Source: Planctomycetota bacterium
GTDB taxonomy: Bacteria > Planctomycetota > Planctomycetia > Planctomycetales > Planctomycetaceae
Direction of reading: 5' to 3'
NCBI GenBank assembly: GCA_018242525.1
Contig: JAFEBS010000017.1
Location: 223,106-287,105, forward strand
DNA: 64,000 nt
Below, in pieces: positions 9,472 to 17,835 of the stretch (position 1 is its first letter; every line of letters starts with the position of its first letter). Under the pieces are notes generated by a model, which saw only the letters and a program-made list of their open reading frames with translations, was not told where the DNA came from and did no database searches. The translations under genes and the position numbers were made by a program.

Positions 9472-10959
9472 TCACGGTGTTTCCAATGCCTTCTCGATCT
9501 CGCGGGCATCCTCGGCGTATTGGCGGTCGAGTTCTTCAAAGCTGACGCCGGTCAGTTTGCTCAGTGGTTGAGCGTGGTTGCGGACCTTCAGGCTGGGGTG
9601 GTACAGGTCTGCCAGATGTCTGACCAGTGCTTCGCGATACCGGCCATTGTCATATTCCATGAAAAATCTGGCCAGACCAGAGGCCTGCGTGTAATTCTTG
9701 GCGACCTCGGCCGAATGCTGGAATTCATGCGAGCCGATGTTGGAGAATTCTGCCAATGGGACATAGTACATCTTCTGCAGCAGATTGTTCCTCGCTCCGA
9801 CGAATCGAATGTAACGTGGATCCCCCAGCGAGAATTCGCCATCTTGTTGTTTGAAGGATTCCATGTAACACGCAATCCCTTCGATGATCCAGAAATGGGC
9901 CAGTTCTCCGATCGCGCGATTGTCATGACTTTCGTAGAACAACTGGTGAGTTTCCTCGTGGAACAACGTGGCTTCCACGTCGTTTTCGTGATCGTCGTAG
10001 AAGTGCGCCGTCCGGCCCGTCGTCATGTACATCCCATTGGTGATGCCAATGTTGGGAAAATCCTTCTTCAAACGGTCAATATACTCCTCGCGAGTCCGGT
10101 AAAAATGGACCTGATAGCGCCGCGAGGTCGAGTTGCCAACCGAGTTTCCCTCGAACAACCGCTTCATTTGTTCCGGTGTGTTAAAGAAGCCTGCAAAGAT
10201 TTCATGGAAGAACTCATGGAAATCTTCCAGAGACCGGCCGATTTCGACACCGCGTTCCAAACTGACATTGGTGCTGATTTCGTAATGATCCGTGTGAATC
10301 ACCCAGGCGTTCGCGAAGTCGCGACGAGCCTCCATTTCCTTCTCGACGGACACCCAGCGGTTTTTGAATTTCCGTTCGCCGTTTTCGTAACGCGTCAGAT
10401 CATCCTTCGGCAGCCAGCCAAACTTGTCGTTCCAGACCATCCCGCTCTTGATTTGAGCGGCAGCAAACGGAGTCACCCACCGGTTCCCATGCGGGACAAA
10501 TCCCAGGATCTTGCGGGCGGGCTTGTGATCCGGATCATGGACGGCGGCCTCGCGCACCAGACTGTATGCATAACTGGGGAACCCGTCGTTCAATGCCCGT
10601 CGGGACATCAGGTACAGATCCTGGGCATAGTCCTTTTCGAGTGATCGCAATTGCGTCTTCCAGAATCTTTCACCTTCCGGCAAGTTCGGCGGGATATCCG
10701 AGACGAACTCCCTCGGAAGACCGCGCAGATTGTGAGATAGCGAATCGGGATCGATGTTTTTGCTGCGAACAATCCGGGCGCCCTCTTCCAGGGTTTTCGT
10801 GTCGCAGGCAAGTGCGAGCTTGTCGATCTGAGTTGCGAACTCGCGATATCGCTGCAGATGCTTTTCACGAAGCCTGGACAAAAGATCTCGTCCGCGCGTT
10901 CCCTGCGCGGATACGGAATGCGCGGCAATCATCACGAGGCAACAGGTGATGACCAGCAT
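9472..10959 (-). CDS. Secreted DUF1570-type putative metalloprotease
   Basis: Predicted 495 residues with a signal peptide (MLVITCCLVMIAAHSVSAQG). The C-terminal half has a gluzincin-like zinc site, FHEETHQLFYE, preceded by TTGRTAHFYDDHENDVEAT. This layout matches the planctomycete DUF1570 group, which is assumed but not proven to be peptidases. The N-terminal half is helical with Arg/Glu-rich segments. The ATG at 10959 was chosen because the signal peptide begins there; in-frame sequence upstream, to 11094, is made from the palindromic repeat at 10961-11050 and is not credible coding. Confidence 0.75.
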   Translation of the reverse strand: MLVITCCLVMIAAHSVSAQGTRGRDLLSRLREKHLQRYREFATQIDKLALACDTKTLEEGARIVRSKNIDPDSLSHNLRGLPREFVSDIPPNLPEGERFWKTQLRSLEKDYAQDLYLMSRRALNDGFPSYAYSLVREAAVHDPDHKPARKILGFVPHGNRWVTPFAAAQIKSGMVWNDKFGWLPKDDLTRYENGERKFKNRWVSVEKEMEARRDFANAWVIHTDHYEISTNVSLERGVEIGRSLEDFHEFFHEIFAGFFNTPEQMKRLFEGNSVGNSTSRRYQVHFYRTREEYIDRLKKDFPNIGITNGMYMTTGRTAHFYDDHENDVEATLFHEETHQLFYESHDNRAIGELAHFWIIEGIACYMESFKQQDGEFSLGDPRYIRFVGARNNLLQKMYYVPLAEFSNIGSHEFQHSAEVAKNYTQASGLARFFMEYDNGRYREALVRHLADLYHPSLKVRNHAQPLSKLTGVSFEELDRQYAEDAREIEKALETP

Positions 10960-10960
10960 C

Positions 10961-11050
10961 CCGTGGAAAAAGGGAGCTGACCCTTTGCGGGGCAATGGAT
11001 TCACCTTGAAAAGAGCATGCCGGGAGAGGGTCAGACCCCTTTTTCCGCGG
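10961..11050. repeat. Dispersed palindromic repeat, type A, copy 1
   Basis: A 90-base element bounded by inverted ends CCGTGGAAAAAGGG and CCCCTTTTTCCGCGG, with GACCC/GGGTC arms inside. Its core from 10979 matches the copy at 26138-26224 at 60 of 68 positions counted by eye, including the block AAAAGAGCATGC. It lies immediately upstream of the DUF1570 gene start, so it may sit in that gene's 5' leader. Confidence 0.8.
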
Positions 11051-11201
11051 GTTGCTGAATGAAGGCAGATACGATCAGCGGGACGGCCGTCCATGTAGCC
11101 AATACTCCCAATGAGTCACAACGTTGGAGCGTGGCATTTTAGGCAAGCACAGGTGCCGGGAACAGACAGACTCGGGAAATTGGCCCGCCTCCACCTGCTC
11201 C

Positions 11202-11714
11202 TCAGGCAACTTTGTTCTCCGGCATCGGCGAATTCGACCGAAAGACCACGATCGTGGCCAGGATCGACAGGACTGCCAGGGCCGCGGTAAACGAGATGGA
11301 TGTGGAATCCACAGGCCGGTTGATTTCGGGACCAAAGCATCCACAACTGATCTTCAATCCGCGTGCCAGGGCTGAACCCTGCACAGCGACGAATGACATC
11401 AGCAGTAGCGTGGTGAGTATCCACGTGGGTCGCTTGAGAATGCCACTCAGCAGGCAGACGGCCAGGACCAGTTCCAGAAACGGCACATACGATGCAATGA
11501 AAGCCCCCACCGGTGCGCTGGTCAGTTCGTACTGGTAGATCGTCGACAGGAAGTAGTACGGATTCGACAAGTGTGCCGAGCCACTCCACACAAAGATGCC
11601 CCCCACGATCAGACAGGACACCCAGACAAACTCGCGCGCCAGGCGACTTGTCATGGGAGGTATTGGGGAAGCACTGATGACAGTCTCGGTCATTGTGGCC
11701 GGGGATTCATTCAT
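11202..11714 (-). CDS. MauE/DoxX-type redox-associated membrane protein
   Basis: A 170-residue inner-membrane protein with four probable transmembrane helices (about 32-48, 73-93, 98-116, 143-160). The conserved MauE motif CGCFG follows helix 3, in LKISCGCFGPEI. MauE is required with MauD for maturation of the disulfide-rich small subunit of methylamine dehydrogenase, and related DoxX proteins are thought to shuttle thiol/disulfide equivalents. The start codon overlaps the stop codon of the upstream C39/rhodanese gene by four bases (ATGA), indicating translational coupling. It is the last gene of the Cys-rich protein locus. No mau structural genes are present, so the substrate is inferred to be the 8-Cys protein encoded at 14193-14567. 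Confidence 0.83.
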   Translation of the reverse strand: MNESPATMTETVISASPIPPMTSRLAREFVWVSCLIVGGIFVWSGSAHLSNPYYFLSTIYQYELTSAPVGAFIASYVPFLELVLAVCLLSGILKRPTWILTTLLLMSFVAVQGSALARGLKISCGCFGPEINRPVDSTSISFTAALAVLSILATIVVFRSNSPMPENKVA

Positions 11715-12880
11715 GGGTTTGGCTTTCCATTTCCATTGTCATCTGCCGCATCCTTCGGGCGATCTGTTTTCCACTTGGCCCAGCCACCGGGGAACAGAGA
11801 CACGTTTTCGATCCCTTCCGCCACGAGCATTGAACCGAGTGATTCATCGAATTCACAACTGTCGCTTTGGCAATAAACAATGACACGCGCGTTCTTCGGT
11901 ACAGACCCCAGCAACCTGCGGCGTTCGACCTGCGTCGTAAAGATCGGGACATTGATCGCCCCGGGCAAGTGCCCTGCCTGATAATCGCGTGGATAGCGGG
12001 CATCCACAATCACCACCGACTTGTCCTGCAGTGCCCGCTCCATGTCCGGGACATCCAGCTTGGGCAGAAACGACGGGCGATGCTGTTGAATGACGGTCCG
12101 GATGGCGACTTGATTGCGGGCGTATCCGTCGGCGGACAGGACATGCCAGGCCAGCGCCGTCAGACCCGCTGTCAGCAGCAGGCCAGCGGCAGCAACCCCG
12201 GTGGGACGCGTGGCAACGACAGCGCCTCGGCGAACCCGCATGACTCGTTGCACAAGCGTCGTGATCAACAACAAGGCTGCGACCAGCACCAGATTTTCAC
12301 CAGTCAGCAGCGAATCGAGCTTCAGTTGCCACGGAGACAACGGCTGTTCGGAGATATACAGCCCTACTCCATCCCACCGGGCGAGCAGGTCGGCGACTGG
12401 CATCAGTTCGGGGTTGTGCGGCACGTCCAGCACTTTGGCTTGTCCGTCTTCCATTCCCAGGAACAACACCCAGTGGCCAAAGTGGGTCGGTGAATTGGGT
12501 TGACTGACGTGGAGGACAATCGGGGTCCGTGCTGTCACCAGGTTGGCCCGTGACAAGCCCATCATCGGCTGCGCGTGCAACCCGTGGTCCTCGACAGCCC
12601 TGGCGAGTTCGTGGATGGAACTGCCGAACATGGTGCCCACATACTTCGTTTGCAGCAGGTTCACAAAGTCGGTCCTTTTGCCAAATCCATTCAGTGCGGC
12701 GTAGACGCAGTAGATTCCGCAGTACGAGGATGTTTCTTTGCCGACATCCGGAATTTCCTCCGCGACCTTTTCCCCGGCGGCGACATCCGTGGCGAGCGCA
12801 TCAAACGCCATCAAGCTGACCATGAAATTCGCGACCAACATCGCCGTGAAACCATTACGCCAGAACATGGAACATTCCAT
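11711..12880 (-). CDS. C39-like cysteine peptidase fused to a rhodanese domain, membrane-bound
   Basis: The 389 residues hold, in order: an N-terminal membrane/export segment (about 10-30); a papain-like C39 domain with Cys54 (SSYCGIYCVYAALNG), His136 (HFGHWVLFLG) and Asp152 (VLDVPH); two hydrophobic helices (about 196-212 and 228-248); and a C-terminal rhodanese domain (about 285-372) with IVDARYPRDYQAGHLPGA and active-site Cys337 in VIVYCQSDSC. C39 domains cut leader peptides or act as non-proteolytic binding domains; rhodaneses carry sulfur as a persulfide. Both domains keep their catalytic residues. A second ATG at 12868 has GGAA 6 bases upstream and may be the true start. The gene overlaps the MauE gene by 4 bases. 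Confidence 0.8.
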   Translation of the reverse strand: MECSMFWRNGFTAMLVANFMVSLMAFDALATDVAAGEKVAEEIPDVGKETSSYCGIYCVYAALNGFGKRTDFVNLLQTKYVGTMFGSSIHELARAVEDHGLHAQPMMGLSRANLVTARTPIVLHVSQPNSPTHFGHWVLFLGMEDGQAKVLDVPHNPELMPVADLLARWDGVGLYISEQPLSPWQLKLDSLLTGENLVLVAALLLITTLVQRVMRVRRGAVVATRPTGVAAAGLLLTAGLTALAWHVLSADGYARNQVAIRTVIQQHRPSFLPKLDVPDMERALQDKSVVIVDARYPRDYQAGHLPGAINVPIFTTQVERRRLLGSVPKNARVIVYCQSDSCEFDESLGSMLVAEGIENVSLFPGGWAKWKTDRPKDAADDNGNGKPNP

Positions 12881-12922
12881 TGTGGTTTGAAAGATAAGAC
12901 CGCCAATCTCTGTCGCAGGACT

Positions 12923-14083
12923 TCAACTTGCATCAGACCGAAGCTTCCACCAGGCCACGCAGAGACCACCTGCCACGACCGCCCAAATCCATTGCATGCG
13001 CGGAGCGGCAGGACGGTTGGGAAGCCGAACGCGCTCCAGCGGTTCCAGCGTATCCTTGTGGACAGTCAACTGAATTCGACCATTCCGATATTCATATTCC
13101 AGCGACCGGGTATCCTCGACAACGACATGCGCTCCTTCGGGAACAGGCAACCGGGGCTGAAATGACTGCTCGGTGATTACAGGTGCCAGGTCCCAGTCCG
13201 ACAAGGTATGAAACGACGATTCAAGCGCTTTGGTACCATTCTCTGCAACAATGGTCCGGATGCTGTCGACGCTGGTGATCACATGCGTCTCGTTCCGCGG
13301 TTCGACTTGAACATTTCGAAGTTCCAGAGTGACAGACTTGATTGCTGTCTTGTCATCAAATCCGAATCGTGAATTCAGAATTCGACGGTTGTACTGAAAT
13401 CGATTGTCACTCAGGGTTTCGCCGGATTGCTCAAATATCAGTCGGCGAATCACAAAACTGGCCTCAGGATCAAACCAGATCTTGTGTCGTGTCCCATCCT
13501 TGGATGCCCCCTGGACGCAGTAACCCAAATCATCCTTTGTTACCGTATTTTGATCGAGCCGGACCAGCTTGGAGACAGGCATTGGGCTGACGAACGAGGT
13601 GAGTCCGAATGCGATTCCCGCGTGCCCCATCGCGTTTGAAACGTAGAACTCATCGGATGCCTGGGGTGCCAGCCGGCCCATCACCCCGCGCGGAAGTGGC
13701 GGGCGAACATCAAACACGTCGTGGGGATAGAACACCTCCAGGACCTGCTCACCGCAGACGTAATTGAATTCGTTGGCATATCCCTCTTTGCCGGGTTTGC
13801 CGGCTTCCGCTGGTGTCACACCATGAGGGTAGTTCACTTCATCCACCAGCAAGTTGGCTCGCAGACCATCCCGCAGAATCTCACAATGGCGCGTCGAGAG
13901 TATCTGCTCGGGCGAACCGTCGGCACGAGTCGACAACAGACGCTCGTGCGTCGCCAGCCGGCAGAGCGACAATCGTTCCAGTGTCGCTGCGTACCCTGTC
14001 ATGATCTGATCGAGACTAAGTTCCGCTGCCAGTGTTGGCTTGGCCAGCGCCGCGAAAAGAATTAGGGTCGCAGCCCACTTCAC
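12923..14083 (-). CDS. Secreted LolA-like protein with C-terminal membrane anchor, function unknown
   Basis: Start set at the GTG at 14083, which has GGGGAG a few bases upstream and begins a signal peptide (VKWAATLILFAALAKPTLAAE). Longer frames upstream would overlap the Cys-rich gene. The 386-residue product has a beta-rich middle whose segments (IWFDPEASFVIRRLIFEQ, LRDGLRANLLVDEV) recall the LolA/RseB fold by eye only. It ends with one transmembrane helix (MQWIWAVVAGGLCVAWW) and a short basic tail, so the bulk is outside the membrane. Four Cys lie in the mature part. It is 42 bases upstream of the C39/rhodanese gene and downstream of a hairpin following the Cys-rich gene. Confidence 0.72.
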   Translation of the reverse strand: MKWAATLILFAALAKPTLAAELSLDQIMTGYAATLERLSLCRLATHERLLSTRADGSPEQILSTRHCEILRDGLRANLLVDEVNYPHGVTPAEAGKPGKEGYANEFNYVCGEQVLEVFYPHDVFDVRPPLPRGVMGRLAPQASDEFYVSNAMGHAGIAFGLTSFVSPMPVSKLVRLDQNTVTKDDLGYCVQGASKDGTRHKIWFDPEASFVIRRLIFEQSGETLSDNRFQYNRRILNSRFGFDDKTAIKSVTLELRNVQVEPRNETHVITSVDSIRTIVAENGTKALESSFHTLSDWDLAPVITEQSFQPRLPVPEGAHVVVEDTRSLEYEYRNGRIQLTVHKDTLEPLERVRLPNRPAAPRMQWIWAVVAGGLCVAWWKLRSDAS

Positions 14084-14118
14084 TTTTTCTCCCCTCAGCC
14101 ACGCGGTCCGGAAAGCAA

Positions 14119-14150
14119 AAAGCTTCCGCCATGGACACGGCAGAAGCTTT
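14119..14150 (-). terminator. Intrinsic terminator or attenuator between the Cys-rich gene and the downstream operon
   Basis: On the minus strand an 8-base perfect stem (AAAGCTTC/GAAGCTTT) continues through a mismatch into GCC/GGC around an 8-base loop, ending in a short T-run. It lies 42 bases after the Cys-rich gene's stop and before the GTG of the next gene, so it could cap a short abundant transcript and allow partial read-through. Confidence 0.6.
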
Positions 14151-14192
14151 GAAATCGTCGCGAAGAATTCCATCGACTTTGCGGTGCCAGAT

Positions 14193-14567
14193 CTACTGCG
14201 ATTGCGACACTCGCACTGCTGCCGCAGCCTGGTAGCTGGGTGAACAGTTGCCGTTCGGCATATAGTCGTCGCGTGGGAAGCACCGGCCAACATCCTTCTC
14301 GCAACTGTTGTTCGCGAGCGGCTTCAGGGTACAGGTCATGAAGCGCCAGCCAGCCACGGAATAGCAACTAGTGTACTGGTACAGGCACTTGTTGGAGTAG
14401 CTGGTATCACCGCACACCGTCTGCATCGTCCGGTTGACATCACACGGATTACCACCCCGAGTGTCCGCCGTACCATGCACGTTTGGGGTGGAGGCAAATA
14501 ATGCCAAGCATGCCACCGACGCCACAATTGTAGCACGAATTCCCGCTTCAAGCGTTTTCCAAGCCAT
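14193..14567 (-). CDS. Small secreted 8-cysteine protein, unknown family
   Basis: A 124-residue protein with a clear signal peptide (about residues 1-32, ending near VHG). The mature part of about 92 residues has eight Cys, in the contexts PCDV, VCGD, KCLY, SCYS, TCTL, SCEK, RCFP and NCSP. The even count suggests four disulfides. The mature protein is rich in Asn, Tyr and Ser and has no transmembrane segment. GGGGAG is 8 bases before the ATG and a sigma70-like promoter lies about 70 bases upstream. It is the first gene of a locus encoding a C39 peptidase/rhodanese and a MauE protein, which fits an exported disulfide-rich product needing redox maturation. I do not recognise the family. Confidence 0.75.
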   Translation of the reverse strand: MAWKTLEAGIRATIVASVACLALFASTPNVHGTADTRGGNPCDVNRTMQTVCGDTSYSNKCLYQYTSCYSVAGWRFMTCTLKPLANNSCEKDVGRCFPRDDYMPNGNCSPSYQAAAAVRVSQSQ

Positions 14568-14636
14568 GACCCGTTCTCCCCATCATCGATTCGGATAAAT
14601 TGACAAGACTGTTACCACCGGCCCGGCTTGCCGATG

Positions 14637-14665
14637 ATAATGGTTATCCGATGCGTGCGGGTCAA
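14637..14665 (-). promoter_or_regulatory. Sigma70-like promoter of the Cys-rich protein locus
   Basis: Minus strand: TTGACC, a 17-base spacer, then CATTAT. The expected transcript start is near 14630, giving a leader of about 60 bases before the ATG at 14567. Confidence 0.5.
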
Positions 14666-14799
14666 GACAAATAAAACGGGTTTTCCCTTTCTTTCTTGAA
14701 TTATGGGTCGTTCGCAGCACAAAGATGCAGCCCGCTGCGCGTGTGCCATTTTGACACATGTTTGCCAGAGAATAAGTGCTGCTGGAGCTTGTTTGCTGG

Positions 14800-17046
14800 C
14801 TATGCAGCTGCTGCGGGTGATCGGGAATACGTCAATTCGCCAGGCGACATCTCCTTCGAGATTCCCATCTCCAGCTTCCAGTTGTTGATCCAAGCCCGCA
14901 GCTGTTGGCCCGAGTCCTTGGAACGGGACTCGATATTGTGCCAGGCGACCAGGCAGGCACCGTCTCCAGCAACGAAAAACAGCCCATGCAGTCCGTGAGA
15001 TTTCTGCAATGCGCCCAGTGCCTGGCAGGGCCTCTGAACAATCGGCGAGCCGACATTCAGCGACGTATTGACTGACACTTCCACGCCAACTCGACGCCCC
15101 ATCGCCCGCAGATAGGCATGAATGAGCGGATCGACGTCTTCCCGGACAATCTGCAACCGGGCCGTCCCATCGCGATGCACGACGGCAGGGACCAGATCGT
15201 AGGCTTGCTGTCGGGCTGGAACTGTCAGGACCATATAGTTGTACGCATCGAAGTCGTCGTCAGAAGCGCCCGGAGAGAGTTGAAACAGACGCTCGGCGGC
15301 TTCGCGAGTCGCCATCGGCGCAAGTGGTCGGATCGCTTCACGGAACTTGACTCGTTCGTTCAAGATCTGCAGCATCCGGGGATTGGTCGGATTGGCCAGA
15401 ATTGATCGATGTCCCAGTGCGCGGGGGCCGGTCTCGGCGGGACCCTGGAAGATCCCGATGACTCCGTCCTGCGACACGATATACGCCATCAAGTCAGCCA
15501 GCCGATCGATTCCTCCGGGGTCGTTGATGTTGGCAACAAACTGGAAATCGACCTCGGGGGCATCCTGGATGACAGATTCGATCTCGGATTGTGAGTAACT
15601 TCTTCCACACAGGAACGGGTTTCGCAGGATCGACCTGCGTTTCCCGATTTCGGCTCCTGCCAGGCAGGCGAAATGATAGGCGGCTCCAGCGGGTGCCCCT
15701 GCATCTCCGGGAATCGGAGGAACCCAGAGATGAAGTCGGGTCTCTTCCAAGCCAAGGTTTTTCCGGTACCAGGCTTCATCGAAGTGATTCAGCACGTTCA
15801 TGCTGGCCAGACAATTCAGTGCGGCACCGCCGGTAAACACCAGTTGGCTGGCCTTCGTCTGGCGGATGCCATGCTCCAGGACATGCAGCAGCGCGTCTTC
15901 AAACACCAGTTGCGTCGCGGCGGCCTTGTCCACACGTTCCCGGGTGATGGGGGCATGCTGGATGTCTTCCACCTTCAGCACGTGGTCAGGGTTCCACATT
16001 TGCGACGGAAGGATTGGCGTTCCGAGTATCCTTTGAAGTTCCTTCGTGTAGGGCCGCAGACTGCCTCCGCGATGCCAGTTCACCAGCCGTCGGTTCAAGT
16101 GAACTTGCCCCTGTTCGCCAAGGATGAATACGTTTTTGAGCGGCGCGTAATAGGGATTCGTCGCGCGATTGGAATCACCCCAGGCCGCGGCCCCCATGTA
16201 ACGCCCTTCGCTGCTCAGCGGAGGCCATCCGCCCTGGCTACTGCTGAGGAACAGGTACATCATGCCGATGGAATCGAGGATTCTTTCGCCGGCGTAGAAC
16301 TTCTCCAGGCGACTCCCTTCCGCCACGGACATGGTGACCGAGGTGTCATCCCCCATCCCGTCCACCACCGTGACCAGTGACCGGCCGGGTCGTCCGGCAA
16401 ATGGAGAGGCACCATAGGCCAGGTAGGCATGGTTATCGTGATGGCGCAGATTGATAAATGGCTGTGGCTGGCCCCCGCAAAAGCGGCTGCCAAAATGCAA
16501 CGGGGCGCGGAACGCACTGCACAAATCTCGAAAACTGAAGGTGGGCGACGCATCGGCGCGAACCATCGTCAGGCTGCCCGGAAGCTCGCCCGCGATATGT
16601 CCCAGCAGTTGTGACGCGAGTTCAATGTAGTCCCAGGTGGCCACGACAGCATCCAGATCGCCCAAGGTCATGCCGCGTTCGGCAAGTTCTTCGCTGGTGC
16701 TGGTCAGGCTGTGATCTGGAAACCGCTTGAAGTGCTTGATTCCGCGATATCGTTCTTCTTCGTGGTTGGCCAGGACCTGGATTCCACCTGCCAGGGATGC
16801 TTCGACCAAGCCGACTCCGGCATTGTGACCGCCGCAGCCGAATCCAAGTACAAAAATCGACCGACCGGCCTGTAACTTGGCGCGAGCATCAGACAGTGTT
16901 TGCTGCGCGTACTTGCTGTCCAGAGTAAAGAACTTTCGCGAGTGTCCGATCGCCTTCAACAGCGGAAGGGTCCCGGACCGGACAATTCTCTCCAACAGCG
17001 GAAACCGTGCTCCAATACCCTTTTCCATGGCATCCGTCCTCTGCAC
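14800..17046 (-). CDS. NodU/CmcH-family O-carbamoyltransferase
   Basis: A 748-residue enzyme of the family that transfers carbamoyl from carbamoyl phosphate via carbamoyl-adenylate to a hydroxyl of a sugar, antibiotic or lipid. The N-terminal Kae1-like domain shows FGCGGHNAGVGLVE near 70 and the metal-binding HHDNHAYLAYGASPF. The ATP segment is VVDGMGDDTSVTMSV, with VFTGGAALNCLASMN after it. The C-terminal YrdC-like domain has GPAETGPRALGHRSILANP and NTSLNVGSPIV. It is longer than NodU (about 570), chiefly at the N-terminus. GTG 17046 and ATG 17028 are both possible starts. The neighbouring minus-strand gene encodes a small membrane protein; no acceptor biosynthesis genes are adjacent. Confidence 0.88.
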   Translation of the reverse strand: MQRTDAMEKGIGARFPLLERIVRSGTLPLLKAIGHSRKFFTLDSKYAQQTLSDARAKLQAGRSIFVLGFGCGGHNAGVGLVEASLAGGIQVLANHEEERYRGIKHFKRFPDHSLTSTSEELAERGMTLGDLDAVVATWDYIELASQLLGHIAGELPGSLTMVRADASPTFSFRDLCSAFRAPLHFGSRFCGGQPQPFINLRHHDNHAYLAYGASPFAGRPGRSLVTVVDGMGDDTSVTMSVAEGSRLEKFYAGERILDSIGMMYLFLSSSQGGWPPLSSEGRYMGAAAWGDSNRATNPYYAPLKNVFILGEQGQVHLNRRLVNWHRGGSLRPYTKELQRILGTPILPSQMWNPDHVLKVEDIQHAPITRERVDKAAATQLVFEDALLHVLEHGIRQTKASQLVFTGGAALNCLASMNVLNHFDEAWYRKNLGLEETRLHLWVPPIPGDAGAPAGAAYHFACLAGAEIGKRRSILRNPFLCGRSYSQSEIESVIQDAPEVDFQFVANINDPGGIDRLADLMAYIVSQDGVIGIFQGPAETGPRALGHRSILANPTNPRMLQILNERVKFREAIRPLAPMATREAAERLFQLSPGASDDDFDAYNYMVLTVPARQQAYDLVPAVVHRDGTARLQIVREDVDPLIHAYLRAMGRRVGVEVSVNTSLNVGSPIVQRPCQALGALQKSHGLHGLFFVAGDGACLVAWHNIESRSKDSGQQLRAWINNWKLEMGISKEMSPGELTYSRSPAAAA

Positions 17047-17065
17047 CGCGTCCTGCGGAAAACCA

Positions 17066-17554
17066 TCAAACCCGCGCCGTCGTCCCGGTCGCCTGCTGAA
17101 GGTCTGTCCCGGAATCCTTGCTCAGAAGGTAACGCCAGGGGATGGCCTTCAAGTCCATCGACATCCACACGGCGTTGACCACCACTGTTGACCATCCGTG
17201 GTTCGGGAAGTTTCCTGTCACGATCAACGGGAAAAAGACGAACAGGAACCAGCACGATTTGTACACAAGTTGAATCAGGAAAATTGGAAGAAACCGGAGT
17301 GGGGCACGCAGCCCAAGCAATGCCATCAACCCCATGGTCAGCCAGAAACACCCCACCAACCCAAACACAATTCGATCCTGCGCGGGAAGGCAATACGGAA
17401 TCCCAATGATGTTTCGGGCGAATCGATCGGGAGCCAGTGCGATGATCAGTCCGGTGCTGATCCCCATCATCGCCGTACAGACATACAGCAACCGGATCCA
17501 ACCCAATTGGATTCCTGGCGAAGGTGGCCGGATTGCGATCTGATCCGTATCCAC
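17066..17554 (-). CDS. Small integral membrane protein, unknown function
   Basis: About 162 residues with four probable transmembrane helices: IRLLYVCTAMMGISTGLIIA, the segment after PAQDRIVFGLVGCFWLTMG, RFLPIFLIQLVYKSCWFLFV and the stretch around VVVNAVWMSMDL. No catalytic motif is recognised. The start is uncertain: the frame is open to a TTG at 17611, and I chose the GTG at 17554. The gene lies 19 bases upstream of the carbamoyltransferase gene on the same strand, so the two are probably cotranscribed. Confidence 0.65.
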   Translation of the reverse strand: MDTDQIAIRPPSPGIQLGWIRLLYVCTAMMGISTGLIIALAPDRFARNIIGIPYCLPAQDRIVFGLVGCFWLTMGLMALLGLRAPLRFLPIFLIQLVYKSCWFLFVFFPLIVTGNFPNHGWSTVVVNAVWMSMDLKAIPWRYLLSKDSGTDLQQATGTTARV

Positions 17555-17835
17555 AGAATGGCCCGTTTGAATGTGTTTACGTAATAGAAATTCCCGTACC
17601 AAGCATGGCAAATCGGAAGCTAGTAAAAGTGGCCGATACGATCAAGATCGCTTTTCTGGAGTTTTGGGTAAGCGTGGCGATCAAGTGAAGCGGCCTGAAA
17701 TTGTTGACACACAGGCGCCATTTGATCCGGCGCACTCGTGTCCGCAATTGACTCGTCAGGGATCTTGAGCTACACGCATCTGCAACCTGACCGCCCGGAG
17801 TCGGGATTCACTCGGCCCTTTGGTGAGATCCTGCG

